64,000 nucleotides of DNA from Devosia sp. FJ2-5-3 (GCF_029201545.1 NZ_CP104007.1:1088501-1152500), one strand, 5' to 3'. Shown: positions 46,483 to 56,212, numbered from the stretch's first letter. Notes: generated by a model not told the origin, from the sequence alone. Made by a program: numbers and translations.

Positions 46483-46902
46483 TTAGTCCTTGCTGCGCAA
46501 GAGCAGGAAGGCGGCGATGGCGGCCGGGATGCCAAAGCGCAAGAGCAGCGGCGACTTGCTGAGCGCCGGCAGGGCGGTCAAGGCAGCCGTCGTGAGGAAG
46601 GCACCGGTTTCTCCGGAATGCCGGCGCTGTTCAGCTTCCCTTTTTCGACGTCCCTCGCCGACCCGGGCGCCGAGATATACGGCCAGCGCCAGGAGGATAA
46701 ATACGCCTGCGAGGATAAGGCTCGCCACCAATGGACTTGTAGCTTCAGCCAGGGCGATGAAGCCTGCGGCGATCAGAAAGCCCAGAGCGGCCAAACCAAA
46801 CAGGGCGATGAACCCATAGGCGACGGCCGTCGACTTGGCTCGTCGGGCGATGCTCTCGGCCTCAAAGCCAAGCAGCGCCGCGAGCGGCGCGAGCAGGTTC
46901 AT
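46483..46902 (-). CDS. Phage-holin-like (DUF1469-type) membrane protein
   Basis: A 139-residue protein with two strong membrane segments near residues 28-75 and a third weaker one close to the C-terminus (LLRFGIPAAIAAFLLL). A charged cytoplasmic loop (GARVGEGRRKREAEQRR) lies between. The pattern resembles the phage_holin_3_6/DUF1469 family found beside DUF883 proteins; no phage genes are nearby. It starts two bases after the DUF883 gene and shares its EcfG-type promoter. Confidence 0.75.
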   Translation of the reverse strand: MNLLAPLAALLGFEAESIARRAKSTAVAYGFIALFGLAALGFLIAAGFIALAEATSPLVASLILAGVFILLALAVYLGARVGEGRRKREAEQRRHSGETGAFLTTAALTALPALSKSPLLLRFGIPAAIAAFLLLRSKD

Positions 46903-46904
46903 CC

Positions 46905-47282
46905 TCAGTGCCGGGTCAGGAGTGCCAGAACGAACCCGATGCCGGCGGCTGCGGCCACTGCGGTGAGGGGCTTTTCCCGGATCGTGTCCTTGAGCTGTTC
47001 CTCATATTCCACTGCCTGATCCTGGGCGTCCTCGATCATGTGCTTGCCGCGCCGCTTGAGCTGGCGGAACTCTGCCTGGGCGATGTCCTTGACTTCCCCG
47101 GCCTTTTCCTCAGTGAGCTTGCGCAAGGTCTCGGTGATCGCCTTGAGGTCGTCCTGCAATTGCGAGACCTGGGCTTCGAGCTCCTGCTCGCGGTTCTTTT
47201 CCTGGAGGGCCCCGGTGGCGCTGGCTGCGGCCTTACGCGCGGCGCTGGTCGGGGTGGAGGCCATTTCGGGCGTATTTGCCAT
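46905..47282 (-). CDS. DUF883 (ElaB/YqjD-like) membrane-anchored protein
   Basis: A 125-residue protein. A disordered Ala/Thr-rich start is followed by a long coiled coil (about residues 28-95, ELEAQVSQLQDDLKAITETL onward) and a C-terminal hydrophobic anchor EKPLTAVAAAAGIGFVLALL. This is the ElaB/YqjD/DUF883 layout; Escherichia coli relatives bind ribosomes at the inner membrane in stationary phase. An exact EcfG-type promoter lies 32 bases upstream. Confidence 0.85.
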   Translation of the reverse strand: MANTPEMASTPTSAARKAAASATGALQEKNREQELEAQVSQLQDDLKAITETLRKLTEEKAGEVKDIAQAEFRQLKRRGKHMIEDAQDQAVEYEEQLKDTIREKPLTAVAAAAGIGFVLALLTRH

Positions 47283-47313
47283 GGAATTCTAGCTCCTGTT
47301 TTGCAAACTCACC

Positions 47314-47338
47314 AACGCCTGAACCGTGGCATGGTTCC
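47314..47338 (-). promoter_or_regulatory. EcfG-type promoter of the DUF883-holin unit
   Basis: On the minus strand GGAAC (47338-47334) is followed after exactly 16 bases by CGTT (47317-47314), an exact match to the EcfG consensus. It lies 32 bases before the DUF883 start. Confidence 0.85.
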
Positions 47339-47480
47339 GGGCGTGGCAAAGGGGCAGATCGTGAGAAGAGCCCCGATATGCGTGCGCACATCGGGGCCCA
47401 GGGCAAGCCGAAAGGGGGGCGACCGTCGGCTCGCAAGGACACGTCGTGCAGGGGTGCCGTGGTGTCCAATCAGTTGGTGA

Positions 47481-47639
47481 CTAAATTCGGCCCATCAGCA
47501 CCAAGATCAGAATGACGACCAACACCACGCCAAGGATGCCGGACGGGAAGTAGCCGAAGCCGCGCGAATAGCCCCAATTGGGAAGTGCGCCGATCAACAG
47601 CAGAATGAGAATGATGATCAGTATGGTGCCAAGTGTCAT
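47481..47639 (-). CDS. DUF3309 small membrane protein
   Basis: A 52-residue protein with two hydrophobic helices separated by ALPNWGYSRGFGYFPSG, the diagnostic DUF3309 turn with Trp, Tyr and Pro. No activity is known for the family. An AGGGTTTTC stretch gives a possible ribosome site. It lies 50 bases after the 55-residue gene upstream and is probably carried on the same stress-induced transcript; it has no EcfG box of its own. Confidence 0.85.
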   Translation of the reverse strand: MTLGTILIIILILLLIGALPNWGYSRGFGYFPSGILGVVLVVILILVLMGRI

Positions 47640-47689
47640 GAAAACCCTCCAAGTCGTCTGGTTTATTCTGTCTCGCCTGTCGTGACCCG

Positions 47690-47857
47690 TTAGAGCAGAG
47701 CGAGAAGCAGCGCCGTGGCGGCAGTCAGAATAAGCAGGGCCGGTATGAGGGCCCTCGCAATGTCGGCAAACTGGTTTGAGCTGTCATAGACCTCGTTGGA
47801 CCAGACCATGGTTGAACGGCCTGCGTCTTCGATGGATTTGATTTCAGCGTGTGTCAT
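47690..47857 (-). CDS. Unrecognised 55-residue protein under an EcfG-type promoter
   Basis: The first 30 residues are polar (THAEIKSIEDAGRST, then a Trp and SNEVYDSSNQFA). The last 20 are a single hydrophobic helix (LIPALLILTAATALLLALL) reaching the C-terminus, so it looks like a tail-anchored membrane protein. GGAGGCAGAC stands just before the ATG. I do not recognise a family. Its value as a gene rests on the exact EcfG promoter upstream, a good ribosome site and the neighbouring stress genes. Confidence 0.7.
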   Translation of the reverse strand: MTHAEIKSIEDAGRSTMVWSNEVYDSSNQFADIARALIPALLILTAATALLLALL

Positions 47858-47920
47858 GTCTGCCTCCAGCCCCTATCGGGGTTTCTGAACCGCATCCGTC
47901 TCCGGTTGCATGGCAGAAAA

Positions 47921-47945
47921 AACGGGGATTGCCGCGTTTGGTTCC
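47921..47945 (-). promoter_or_regulatory. EcfG-type promoter of the 55-residue protein and DUF3309 unit
   Basis: On the minus strand GGAAC (47945-47941) is followed after exactly 16 bases by CGTT (47924-47921). It lies 64 bases before the ATG at 47857 and is the third exact match within 6 kb. Confidence 0.85.
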
Positions 47946-48011
47946 ATTACTCGCCCGCCGGGCGTTGGAACGAGCGGAGCCAAAATGGACTCCGTGACGT
48001 CGATGATAGAA

Positions 48012-49598
48012 TTAGCTCATCGCATCAATGGCTTGGCGCTGGCGTAACATTTCGAGGAAAATGCGATAGTCCCGGTCGAACTGAGATGCTGCCTCTGGCT
48101 TGGCAGGGTGGGCAATTCCGCCCTGCTGCATGGCAACGCAGGCCTTGTCGAGGGCGGGGTGCAGTCCGGCCGCACAGGCTGCCACCATGGTCATGCCCAG
48201 AAGGGTGGCATCGGGTGTTGCCGGCTCGACGACGGTGCAGCCGGTTGCGTCTGCATAAAGCTCCATGAGCAAAGGATTTTTCGTGTGCCCACCGGTGACA
48301 TGGAGGGTGTCGATGGCGTAGCCGGAGGCGTTGAGCGTTTCGACGATATGGCGGATGCCCAGGGCGATGCCGACACAGGTGCGCCAGTAAAGCCGGCAGA
48401 GGCTGTCGAAGTCGCTGTCCAGCGTCAGGCCCGAAATGACGCCGAGGGCATTGGGGTCGGCAAGGGGGGAACGATTGCCGTGGAAATCGGGCAGGACGTG
48501 GAGGCGACGGGCGAGGGCGAGGCCTTCGGTTTCGCGCAGTTCCATGATGCGGGCGCAGATTGCGCGATGTCGTTCGGCGGTGGGTTCGCCGCCGGCGCCG
48601 TGCCATTTGACGATGTGATCGAGCAGGGCACCGGAGGCCGACTGGCCGCCTTCGAGCTGCCAGAAGCCATCGAGGATCGTGCCCCAGTGCGGGCCCCAGA
48701 TGCCGCTAATAGGCTGATTGTGCAGGGACATTGCCATGACGCAACTGGACGTCCCGGCAATGAGCGCGCAGTGGCGGTCCATCTGCTCGGGGTCGGTGGA
48801 GAGCGGGCCGAGGACGGCAAGGGCGCCGGCATAGGCGTCGACGACGCCAGCACCAACGCGGCAATTTGTGGTGAGGCCAAGCTCGGCGGCGGCCTCGGCG
48901 GTCAGCGGGCCGAGATCGGCGCCGACGGGCGAGGCGTGATCGGGCAGGGCGGCCTTTTCGACCATGTCCTCGAGGCCGACCTGGCTCAGAAAGTCCTGTT
49001 TCCAGCCGGTTTGCTCATGGGCGACATAGGTCCATTTGGTGGCGAGGGTGCATTGGGAGCGGGCCAGGGACCCGGTTGCCTTCCAGGAAAGGAAGTCGGC
49101 GAGATCAAGCATGATGCCGGCGCGGGCCCAGCTCTGGGGCAAATTGCGCTTGAGCCACATGAGCTTAGGGACTTCCATCTCGGGAGACATGACGCCCCCG
49201 ATATAGTCGAGGACCTGATGGCCCGTCCGGGTACATTCGGCCGCCTCGGCAATGGCGCGGTGGTCGAGCCAGACTATGGTATCCCAACGATCATCGCCGT
49301 CCTTGGAGACGGACAATTGCTGGCCCTCATTGTCGCGGACGACGAGGGAACAGGTGGCGTCAAAGCCAATTCCGAGGATATCGGAAGGGTTTACGCCCGC
49401 ATTGGCGATGGCCTGGCGAAGGGCGGTGCAGGTGGCGCGCCAGATATCCTCGCTGTCGTGCTCGGCCATGTTGGCCCCGGTGCGGCGCAGGGCGATGGGG
49501 TGTTCCGCGCGGCCAAGCATCTGACCGGACTTGGTAAAAATCCCGGCGCGGGCGCTGCCGGTCCCCACGTCCACTCCCGCCAACAGGCTTTCCGACAC
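48012..49598 (-). CDS. FGGY-family pentulose kinase (ribulokinase-like)
   Basis: A 528-residue sugar kinase that should phosphorylate a ketose made by the polyol dehydrogenase or from another polyol. The N-terminal phosphate loop GVDVGTGSARAGIF, DATCSLVV near 90, VWLDHRAIAEA near 112 and the second-domain motifs GTSSCVMAMS and VTGGHTKNPLLM are FGGY hallmarks. Length and the WLDHRA block fit the FGGY/YDR109C D-ribulokinase branch better than classical xylulokinase (about 490 residues). It is the last gene of the polyol operon. Confidence 0.88.
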   Translation of the reverse strand: MSESLLAGVDVGTGSARAGIFTKSGQMLGRAEHPIALRRTGANMAEHDSEDIWRATCTALRQAIANAGVNPSDILGIGFDATCSLVVRDNEGQQLSVSKDGDDRWDTIVWLDHRAIAEAAECTRTGHQVLDYIGGVMSPEMEVPKLMWLKRNLPQSWARAGIMLDLADFLSWKATGSLARSQCTLATKWTYVAHEQTGWKQDFLSQVGLEDMVEKAALPDHASPVGADLGPLTAEAAAELGLTTNCRVGAGVVDAYAGALAVLGPLSTDPEQMDRHCALIAGTSSCVMAMSLHNQPISGIWGPHWGTILDGFWQLEGGQSASGALLDHIVKWHGAGGEPTAERHRAICARIMELRETEGLALARRLHVLPDFHGNRSPLADPNALGVISGLTLDSDFDSLCRLYWRTCVGIALGIRHIVETLNASGYAIDTLHVTGGHTKNPLLMELYADATGCTVVEPATPDATLLGMTMVAACAAGLHPALDKACVAMQQGGIAHPAKPEAASQFDRDYRIFLEMLRQRQAIDAMS

Positions 49599-49657
49599 TT
49601 TGGCCCGCCCCTCCCATTCGTTCCGGGGCGGACCTTAGCCCAAGCCTAATGGGTGGG

Positions 49658-51133
49658 CTAGAGCCGGTCGGCCAGGTATCGCTCCAGGGTCGCTTCGGTG
49701 CCTATGGACCAGAGGGTTTCGAGCGCATGGGTGAAGGCGGAGGAGAAGGGGGATAGATTGGCCAATTCGCCATATATATCAGTCATTTGAAGCCAGATAT
49801 CCGGCTTATCTTTGGCCAATTTGGCCTGGGCGGTCAGGCGATCCCAACTGGGGTCATTGGGCTCGATAGTCGTACCGCTCTCGGTGGTGCCATAGCAGTA
49901 GCGGCACCAGAGGGCGGAGACGAGCGCCAGGCCAGTGACCGAAGCGCCCATTTTCACACGGTCCAGCGCCGAGGGGATAATGAATTTCGGCTGGCGGTTG
50001 GAGCCGTCGAGAGCCAGGCGGCGAATGGTGTCGCCGATCTTGGGATTGGCAAAGCGCCGTTCGCACAAGGCCCTGTAATCATGAAGATTTGTGTCGGGGA
50101 CCGGGGGCACGACCGGGATGATTTCGTCGTCCTCGATTTTGCGGAGGAAGGCGGCAATGAGCGGATGCTCCATGGCCTCGTGGACGAAGTGAATGTCCAT
50201 CAGCCCGGCGGGATAGGCGATGGTGGCGTGGCCGCCATTGAGAATGCGGATCTTCATGTGTTCGTAGGGACTTACATCCTCCACGAACTGCACGCCGACC
50301 TTCTCCAAAGCCGGGCGGCCGGCGGGGAAATGGTCTTCCAGAACCCATTGGCGGAAGCTCTCGCAGAAAACCGGCCAATTATCGTCGATGCCGAAGTTCT
50401 CGCTGAGCAGATTTCGCTCGCGCTCAGAGGTGGCCGGGGTGATGCGATCGACCATGCCATTGGGGAAGGCGACGTTGTTTCGCACCCAGTCGCCGAGTAG
50501 CATTTGGGCTTTATTTGCTAACAGAACGGTAGCATTTCGAGTCACATCGCCGTTGCCGGGGATGTTGTCGCAGCTCATGACCGTGAAGGGAATAATGCCC
50601 TTCTCCCGCCGGCGCATTAGCCCGGCGAGGATGAGCCCGAAGACCGTGCGCGGGGCATCGAGATGTTCGGCGTCCCAGACGAGATCCGGGTGATCGACAT
50701 CGACTTTTTGACTGGCTGGATCGATGTAGTAACCGCCCTCGGTGATGGTGAGGGAAACGATGCGGGTGGCCGGATCGGCGAGGCGGGCGATGATGGCCTC
50801 GGTGTCGCCGGGGCGGAGATAATCGATCATGGCGCCGGTGATGCGGGCGGAGCTGGTGTCCGCTTCCTGTTCCACCACTGTGGTGAGCCAATCCTGCGCC
50901 TCGAGTTTTTGGCGCATGGCCTCGTCGGCATCGCGAACCCCGGCGCCGATGATGGCCCAGTCATGGTCTTCGCCGAGGGCGAAGAGATCATCGAGATAGA
51001 CGGCTTGGTGGGCGCGGTGGAAATTGCCCACGCCGAAATGGACGATGCCGGGGGTGAGGGTTGTCCGGTCGTAGGCCGGGGTGGCGGCCGTGGTGATGGC
51101 GGGCAGGGTGGCGGCGGAGAGTTTTGTGGTCAT
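49658..51133 (-). CDS. mtlK: Mannitol dehydrogenase-family oxidoreductase
   Basis: A 491-residue enzyme of the long-chain polyol dehydrogenase family. It oxidises mannitol, and often arabitol or sorbitol, to the ketose with NAD. The family N-terminal nucleotide motif IVHFGVGNFHRAHQAVYLDDL starts near residue 30. ITEGGYYID and TVMSCDNIPGNG follow, and the catalytic Lys, Asn and His lie in MKIRILNGGHATIAY near residue 295. Family relatives include fructuronate reductase (UxuB), but linkage to Smo-type transport genes favours mannitol or sorbitol. The start at 51133 removes an extension running into repeats. Confidence 0.85.
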   Translation of the reverse strand: MTTKLSAATLPAITTAATPAYDRTTLTPGIVHFGVGNFHRAHQAVYLDDLFALGEDHDWAIIGAGVRDADEAMRQKLEAQDWLTTVVEQEADTSSARITGAMIDYLRPGDTEAIIARLADPATRIVSLTITEGGYYIDPASQKVDVDHPDLVWDAEHLDAPRTVFGLILAGLMRRREKGIIPFTVMSCDNIPGNGDVTRNATVLLANKAQMLLGDWVRNNVAFPNGMVDRITPATSERERNLLSENFGIDDNWPVFCESFRQWVLEDHFPAGRPALEKVGVQFVEDVSPYEHMKIRILNGGHATIAYPAGLMDIHFVHEAMEHPLIAAFLRKIEDDEIIPVVPPVPDTNLHDYRALCERRFANPKIGDTIRRLALDGSNRQPKFIIPSALDRVKMGASVTGLALVSALWCRYCYGTTESGTTIEPNDPSWDRLTAQAKLAKDKPDIWLQMTDIYGELANLSPFSSAFTHALETLWSIGTEATLERYLADRL

Positions 51134-51196
51134 GGCAGGATGGGCCCGGGAACGGCAGTCGCGAGAATGGCTGATTTTTTGCGAAGAAGACCGAGG

Positions 51197-51218
51197 CTCC
51201 CGCTTTCGCGGCAATGAC
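51197..51218. repeat. REP-like repeat family A, solitary right half
   Basis: CTCCCGCTTTCGCG followed by GCAATGAC matches the right half of family A with one changed base; no left half lies nearby. It is part of the 299-base gap between mtlK and smoK, which holds no visible gene. Confidence 0.65.
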
Positions 51219-51244
51219 CCTGTGGCTGCCCTTGCACGGGGCTG

Positions 51245-51329
51245 CCCTCGGGCTTGACCCGAGGGCCCTTATCCGCGTGCAATTTGTCGGAGACGGGCTG
51301 GCAGAGTGGCCCTCGGGTCAAGCCCGAGG
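51245..51329. repeat. REP-like repeat family C, inverted pair
   Basis: Two copies of CCCTCGGG-CTTGA-CCCGAGGG type sequence face each other (51245-51270 and 51308-51329). Each is an internal palindrome and the two are reverse complements. They lie in the transcribed gap between smoK and mtlK. Confidence 0.75.
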
Positions 51330-51432
51330 AAAGCCGGGGGCTCAGCCGCGTCTTGCGAGCAAGCCCTGCCTCCAACAAGCAAAACTGTGCCTGAGATGCG
51401 GGGAGCGGATGCTGTGTCCCGATCGTCATGGA

Positions 51433-52437
<1,005 letters not shown>

Positions 52438-52487
52438 TTTTTACAGTCCTCCGGTGGAAGTTTGCAGGTGGGGAGCAGGGTGAAGAG

Positions 52488-52668
52488 ACCCCCACCTAGC
52501 GTCCCCCTGGCAGGGGGAGGGATTGATCGCGTTTGGGGCGAGGTTTGAGAGCCACCGGGCCCCTCCTCCCCCTCCCAGGGGGAGGTTGGGTGGGGGTGCG
52601 AGAGCCTCCCTATGGTGGCTCTCATCCCCCCACCCTTGATCCCTCCCCGCGAGGGGGAGGGAGACGAC
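52488..52668. repeat. REP-like repeat family B, three copies between smoG and smoK
   Basis: Copies lie at 52488-52521, 52563-52598 (inverted) and 52626-52668, each C-rich and G-rich with a short internal stem. They fill nearly all of the gap between two genes of one operon. The third copy carries the same CACCCTTGATCCCTCCCC text as the copy at 53554. Confidence 0.8.
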
Positions 52669-52685
52669 TGAGACATCGCGCCGCA

Positions 52686-53516
52686 TCATTTCACCGCCCC
52701 GAAAGTCAGGCCGCGGACGAGTTGTTTTTGGCTGAACCAGCCGAGCAGCAGGATGGGGGCGATGGCGAGGAGGGAGGCGGCGGAGAGCTTGGCGAGGAAG
52801 AGGCCCTGGGGCGAGCTGAACGAGGAGATGAAGGCGGTCAGCGTGCCGGAGCGCCCCGAGGTGAGGGTGATGGTCCAGAAGGCTTCGTTCCAGGCGAGGA
52901 TGACGTTCAAGAGGAGCGTCGAGGCAATGCCGGGGACGGCCATGGGCACGAGGACATGGACGATCTCGTTCCAGAGCTCGGCGCCGTCCATGCGGGCGGC
53001 TTCGAGGATGTCGACCGGGATTTCCTTGAAATAGGTGTAGAGCATCCAGATGATGATCGGCAGATTGATCAGCGTCATGATGATGGTCAGGCCGTGCAGC
53101 GTGTCGAGCAGGCGCAGGTCGCGGAAGATCAGGTAGATCGGGATCAGCACGCCGACCGCGGGCATCATCTTGGTGGAGAGCATCCACATCAGGATGTCCT
53201 TGGTGCGTTTGGTCGGGGCAAAGGCCATGGACCAGGCAGCAGGGATGGCGATGATGAGGCCGATCAGGGTCGAGCCGACCGAGACAATGATCGAATTGGT
53301 GGCGTGCTTGATATAGTCCGAGCGCGCCTGGACGGCGGCGAAATTCTCGAGCGTAAAAGTTTCCGGCAGGAAGGTCGGTGGCGAGGCAATGGCCTCAGCC
53401 TCGGTCTTGAAGGCGGTGACAAGGGTCCAGAGGATTGGCGAGAACAGCAGCAGGGCGACGGCCCAGGCGAGCAGGGTGAAGCCGATGCGGGTGCTGGTGG
53501 GGACGCGGCGGGCCAT
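52686..53516 (-). CDS. smoG: Polyol ABC transporter permease (SmoG/MalG type)
   Basis: A 276-residue inner-membrane permease with six hydrophobic segments and the EAA loop DILEAARMDGAELWNEIVHVLVPMA. The first helix (IGFTLLAWAVALLLFSPILW) and the C-terminal GWFSQKQLVRGLTFGAVK are standard for MalG-type permeases of polyol systems. The gap upstream to smoF (172 bases) is again occupied by a repeat pair. Confidence 0.92.
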   Translation of the reverse strand: MARRVPTSTRIGFTLLAWAVALLLFSPILWTLVTAFKTEAEAIASPPTFLPETFTLENFAAVQARSDYIKHATNSIIVSVGSTLIGLIIAIPAAWSMAFAPTKRTKDILMWMLSTKMMPAVGVLIPIYLIFRDLRLLDTLHGLTIIMTLINLPIIIWMLYTYFKEIPVDILEAARMDGAELWNEIVHVLVPMAVPGIASTLLLNVILAWNEAFWTITLTSGRSGTLTAFISSFSSPQGLFLAKLSAASLLAIAPILLLGWFSQKQLVRGLTFGAVK

Positions 53517-53553
53517 TCAGTGTGCCTCCGTCAAGTTGAGCGTGAGGAAAGAA

Positions 53554-53677
53554 CCCCCACCCTTGATCCCTCCCCACAAGGGGGAGGGAGACGACTGCGC
53601 CACATGTGCGCACGATATCAAAGCCAGCACCGGGCAAGCTTCCCTCCCCCTGGTGGGGAGGGAATGAGGGTGGGGGG
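53554..53677. repeat. REP-like repeat family B, inverted pair between smoF and smoG
   Basis: Copies at 53554-53595 and 53641-53677 are inverted relative to each other, with CACCCTTGATCCCT facing GGAATGAGGGTG. In the RNA they could pair into a long stem between two reading frames. Confidence 0.8.
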
Positions 53678-53688
53678 CTGTCGCAGGC

Positions 53689-54561
53689 TCAAGCATCGAG
53701 GTTCTTCCCCACGGCGCGCATCAGGAAGATGGCGACGATGTTGGCGATGATGACGGCGACGACGCCGCCGGCGGAGCCGGCTCCGATGTCATTGGAAAGA
53801 ATGCCGGTGCGGAAGACGAGGAAGGCGATGTTGGTGGAGGCATAGCCCGGGCCGCCGCCAGTGGTGACGCGGATCTCGGCGAAAATGCCGAGGAGGAAGA
53901 TGGTCTGGATCAGAATGACGATGGTGATCGCCCGCGCCATATGCGGCAGGATGATGTAGCGGAAGCGGTTGATCGCGTTGGCGCCATCCATTTCGGAGGC
54001 TTCGCGCTGTTCTTCGGAGAGCGATTGCAGGGCGGTGAGCAGGATCAGCGTCGCAAAGGGCAGCCATTGCCAGGCGACGATGACGATGACGGAAAAGAGT
54101 GGGTACTGGTTGAACCAGTCGACCGGCTGGAGGCCGAAGAATTTCCAGAGATGGCCGAGCATGCCGTAGCCGGGATGCATGAAGCCGTTTTTCCAGATCA
54201 GCGCGGCGACGGGCGGCATGACGAAGAAGGGCGAGATGACGAGAATGCGCAAAATGCCCTGGCCCCAGATCGGCTGATCGAGGAGGAGGGCGAGGAGCGT
54301 GCCGCCGACAATGGTGATGAGGAGGACGCCACCGACGAGGATGAGGGTGTTGACCAGGGCCTGGGTGAAGCTGGGGTCGCCGATGACATAGGCGTAGTTC
54401 GCCCAGCCGGCAAAGCCGGTCATCATCGGGTTGATGAGGCTGTAGTTCTGGAAGGAGAACCACACGGTCATTACCAGTGGCACGATCATCCAGATAAAGA
54501 GCACGAAGACAGCCGGGGCCATCATCGTGCGGGCAAGGGTGCGGGTCTGTCTGGTGGCCAT
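53689..54561 (-). CDS. smoF: Polyol ABC transporter permease (SmoF/MalF type)
   Basis: A 290-residue permease with six hydrophobic segments. The first helix spans about residues 13-33, and the EAA coupling loop reads EQREASEMDGANAINRFRYIILPHM. The tail RTGILSNDIGAGSAGGVVAVI matches the last two helices of this family. It should pair with SmoG. Its start lies 27 bases from the next repeat group upstream. Confidence 0.92.
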   Translation of the reverse strand: MATRQTRTLARTMMAPAVFVLFIWMIVPLVMTVWFSFQNYSLINPMMTGFAGWANYAYVIGDPSFTQALVNTLILVGGVLLITIVGGTLLALLLDQPIWGQGILRILVISPFFVMPPVAALIWKNGFMHPGYGMLGHLWKFFGLQPVDWFNQYPLFSVIVIVAWQWLPFATLILLTALQSLSEEQREASEMDGANAINRFRYIILPHMARAITIVILIQTIFLLGIFAEIRVTTGGGPGYASTNIAFLVFRTGILSNDIGAGSAGGVVAVIIANIVAIFLMRAVGKNLDA

Positions 54562-54587
54562 TTCCTACGCTTTCCCTCGAGAAGGAA

Positions 54588-54788
54588 GCCCCTCACCCTA
54601 ACCCTCTCCCCGGAGGGGCGAGGGGATTGGATCGAGTGCTGGACGCAATGTGTTCCCAATCACGAAACTGGTCCCCTCTCCCCTGAGGGGAGAGGGCTAG
54701 GGTGAGGGGTATACGTCTCGGCTTGAGCCGAAAGGCTTGACCCCTCACCCGTCGCTGCGCGCCGACCTCTCCCCTCAGGGGAGAGGTG
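54588..54788. repeat. REP-like repeat family B variant, three copies between smoE and smoF
   Basis: Copies at 54588-54625, 54672-54709 (inverted) and 54740-54788 share CCCCTCACCC and an internal CTCTCCCC/GGGGAGAG stem. This subtype differs slightly from the copies at 52626 and 53554. The gap between the two genes is 239 bases and contains nothing else that I can identify. Confidence 0.8.
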
Positions 54789-54800
54789 AAGAGGGAGGCT

Positions 54801-56111
54801 CTATTTGATGTAGCCGGCGCGGGTCATGTCGCGGCGGGTGGCTTCCTGGGCCTGGGCGAGGGCGTCGTCGGCGGACATCTGGCCGGCGAGGGCCGCCGAG
54901 AAGAGTTGGCCCACATTGGTGGCGATGCCGGCGAACTCGGGGATGGCGACGAACTGGACGCCGGTATAGGGCACGGGATCAACGGTGGGTTCGGACGGAT
55001 TGGCCGAATTGATCGAGGCCAGGGTCATGGCGGCGAAGGGCGCGGCTGCCTGGTATTCGGGGTTTTCGTAGAGCGAGGTGCGGGTGCCCGGAGGCACGTT
55101 GGCCCAGCCTTCCTTTTCAGCGACGAGGGCGAGGTAGTCCTTGGACGTGGCCCAATTGATGAATTTCTCGGCCGCTTCCGCGTTCTGCGAGGAGGCGGGG
55201 ATGGCGAGGGACCAGGCCCAGAGCCAGTTGCCGCGCTTGCCGAGGCCGGTATCGGGCGCCTGGGCGAAGCCGACCTTGTCGGCGACGGTGGAGTCGTTGG
55301 GATTGGTGACGAAGGAGGCAGCGACGGTGGCGTCGATCCACATGCCGCACTTGCCCTGCTGGAAGAGGGTCAGGTTTTCATTAAAGCCATTGGACGAGGC
55401 GCCGGAGGGACCGGCATCGGCCATGAGCGAGAGATAAGTATCGAGCGTATTCTTCCAGGCGGGCTGATCGAACTGGGGCTGCCAGTTTTCATCGAACCAG
55501 CGGGCGCCGAAGGAATTGGACATGGCGGTGAGGAAGGCCATGTTCTCTCCCCAGCCGGCCTTGCCGCGCAGGCAGATGCCGTTGATGTCATTGGCGCGAT
55601 CGGTCATGGCGCGGGCGGCCTCGCCGATGAATTCCCAGGTTGGGGCATCCGGCATGGTGAGCCCGGCTTTTTCCATCAGATCGGTGCGATACATGATGAA
55701 GGAGCTCTCGCCGTAGAAGGGTGCGGCATAGAGCTTGCCGTCGACCGAGAGGCCCGCGCGGATGGCCGGGAGCAGATCGTCGACATCGTAATTGGCGTCG
55801 GCGGAGAGCGCGTCGAGGGGTTTCAGCCAATTCTGCTTGGCCCAGATCGGCGCTTCATAGGTGCCGATGGTCATGATGTCGTATTGGCCGCCATTGGTGG
55901 CGATGTCGGTGGTGACGTTCTGGCGAAGGGTGTTTTCCTCGAGCACGACCCAATTGAGCTCGATGCCGGTTTCCTCGGTGAAGGCCGGGGACAGGTTCTG
56001 CATGCGGATCATGTCGCCATTGTTGACGGTGGCGATGGTGAGCGTCTGCGCCGAGGCCGTGCCGACCAGCGCAAGAGTGATCGCGCCCACGAAAAGGGGT
56101 GTCAGTTTCAT
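54801..56111 (-). CDS. smoE: Polyol ABC transporter substrate-binding protein (SmoE type)
   Basis: A 436-residue periplasmic binding protein of family 1. The signal peptide spans residues 1-21 (cleavage after GTASA). LTIATVNNGDMIRMQNLSPAFTEETGIELNWVVLEENTLRQNVTTDIATNGGQYDIMTIGTYE is the SmoE/MtlE signature region, followed by a GESSFIMYR block and KCGMWIDATVAASF. The start at 56111 has a GGGAGGAC ribosome site. Relatives bind sorbitol and mannitol. It is the first transport gene of the operon. Confidence 0.93.
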   Translation of the reverse strand: MKLTPLFVGAITLALVGTASAQTLTIATVNNGDMIRMQNLSPAFTEETGIELNWVVLEENTLRQNVTTDIATNGGQYDIMTIGTYEAPIWAKQNWLKPLDALSADANYDVDDLLPAIRAGLSVDGKLYAAPFYGESSFIMYRTDLMEKAGLTMPDAPTWEFIGEAARAMTDRANDINGICLRGKAGWGENMAFLTAMSNSFGARWFDENWQPQFDQPAWKNTLDTYLSLMADAGPSGASSNGFNENLTLFQQGKCGMWIDATVAASFVTNPNDSTVADKVGFAQAPDTGLGKRGNWLWAWSLAIPASSQNAEAAEKFINWATSKDYLALVAEKEGWANVPPGTRTSLYENPEYQAAAPFAAMTLASINSANPSEPTVDPVPYTGVQFVAIPEFAGIATNVGQLFSAALAGQMSADDALAQAQEATRRDMTRAGYIK

Positions 56112-56212
56112 GAAGTCCTCCCAAGACGAAGCGAGTTTTTGCTCCTGTCTTGGGCAAATGTTCATCACTTGGGCAAAAGTGTCAAGCCGGAGCAAATGCC
56201 CAGATAGAAAAA

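Noticed and set aside
46483..46902. The holin-like protein as evidence of a prophage
   Set aside because: No integrase, structural or lysis genes are nearby. The gene is coupled to a DUF883 gene under a stress promoter, a common chromosomal arrangement.
49658..51133. The mannitol-dehydrogenase-family gene as uxuB (fructuronate reductase) of the uronate locus
   Set aside because: The families are related, but this gene is embedded in the Smo transport operon 14 kb from uxuA. Polyol oxidation is the simpler reading, though not proven.
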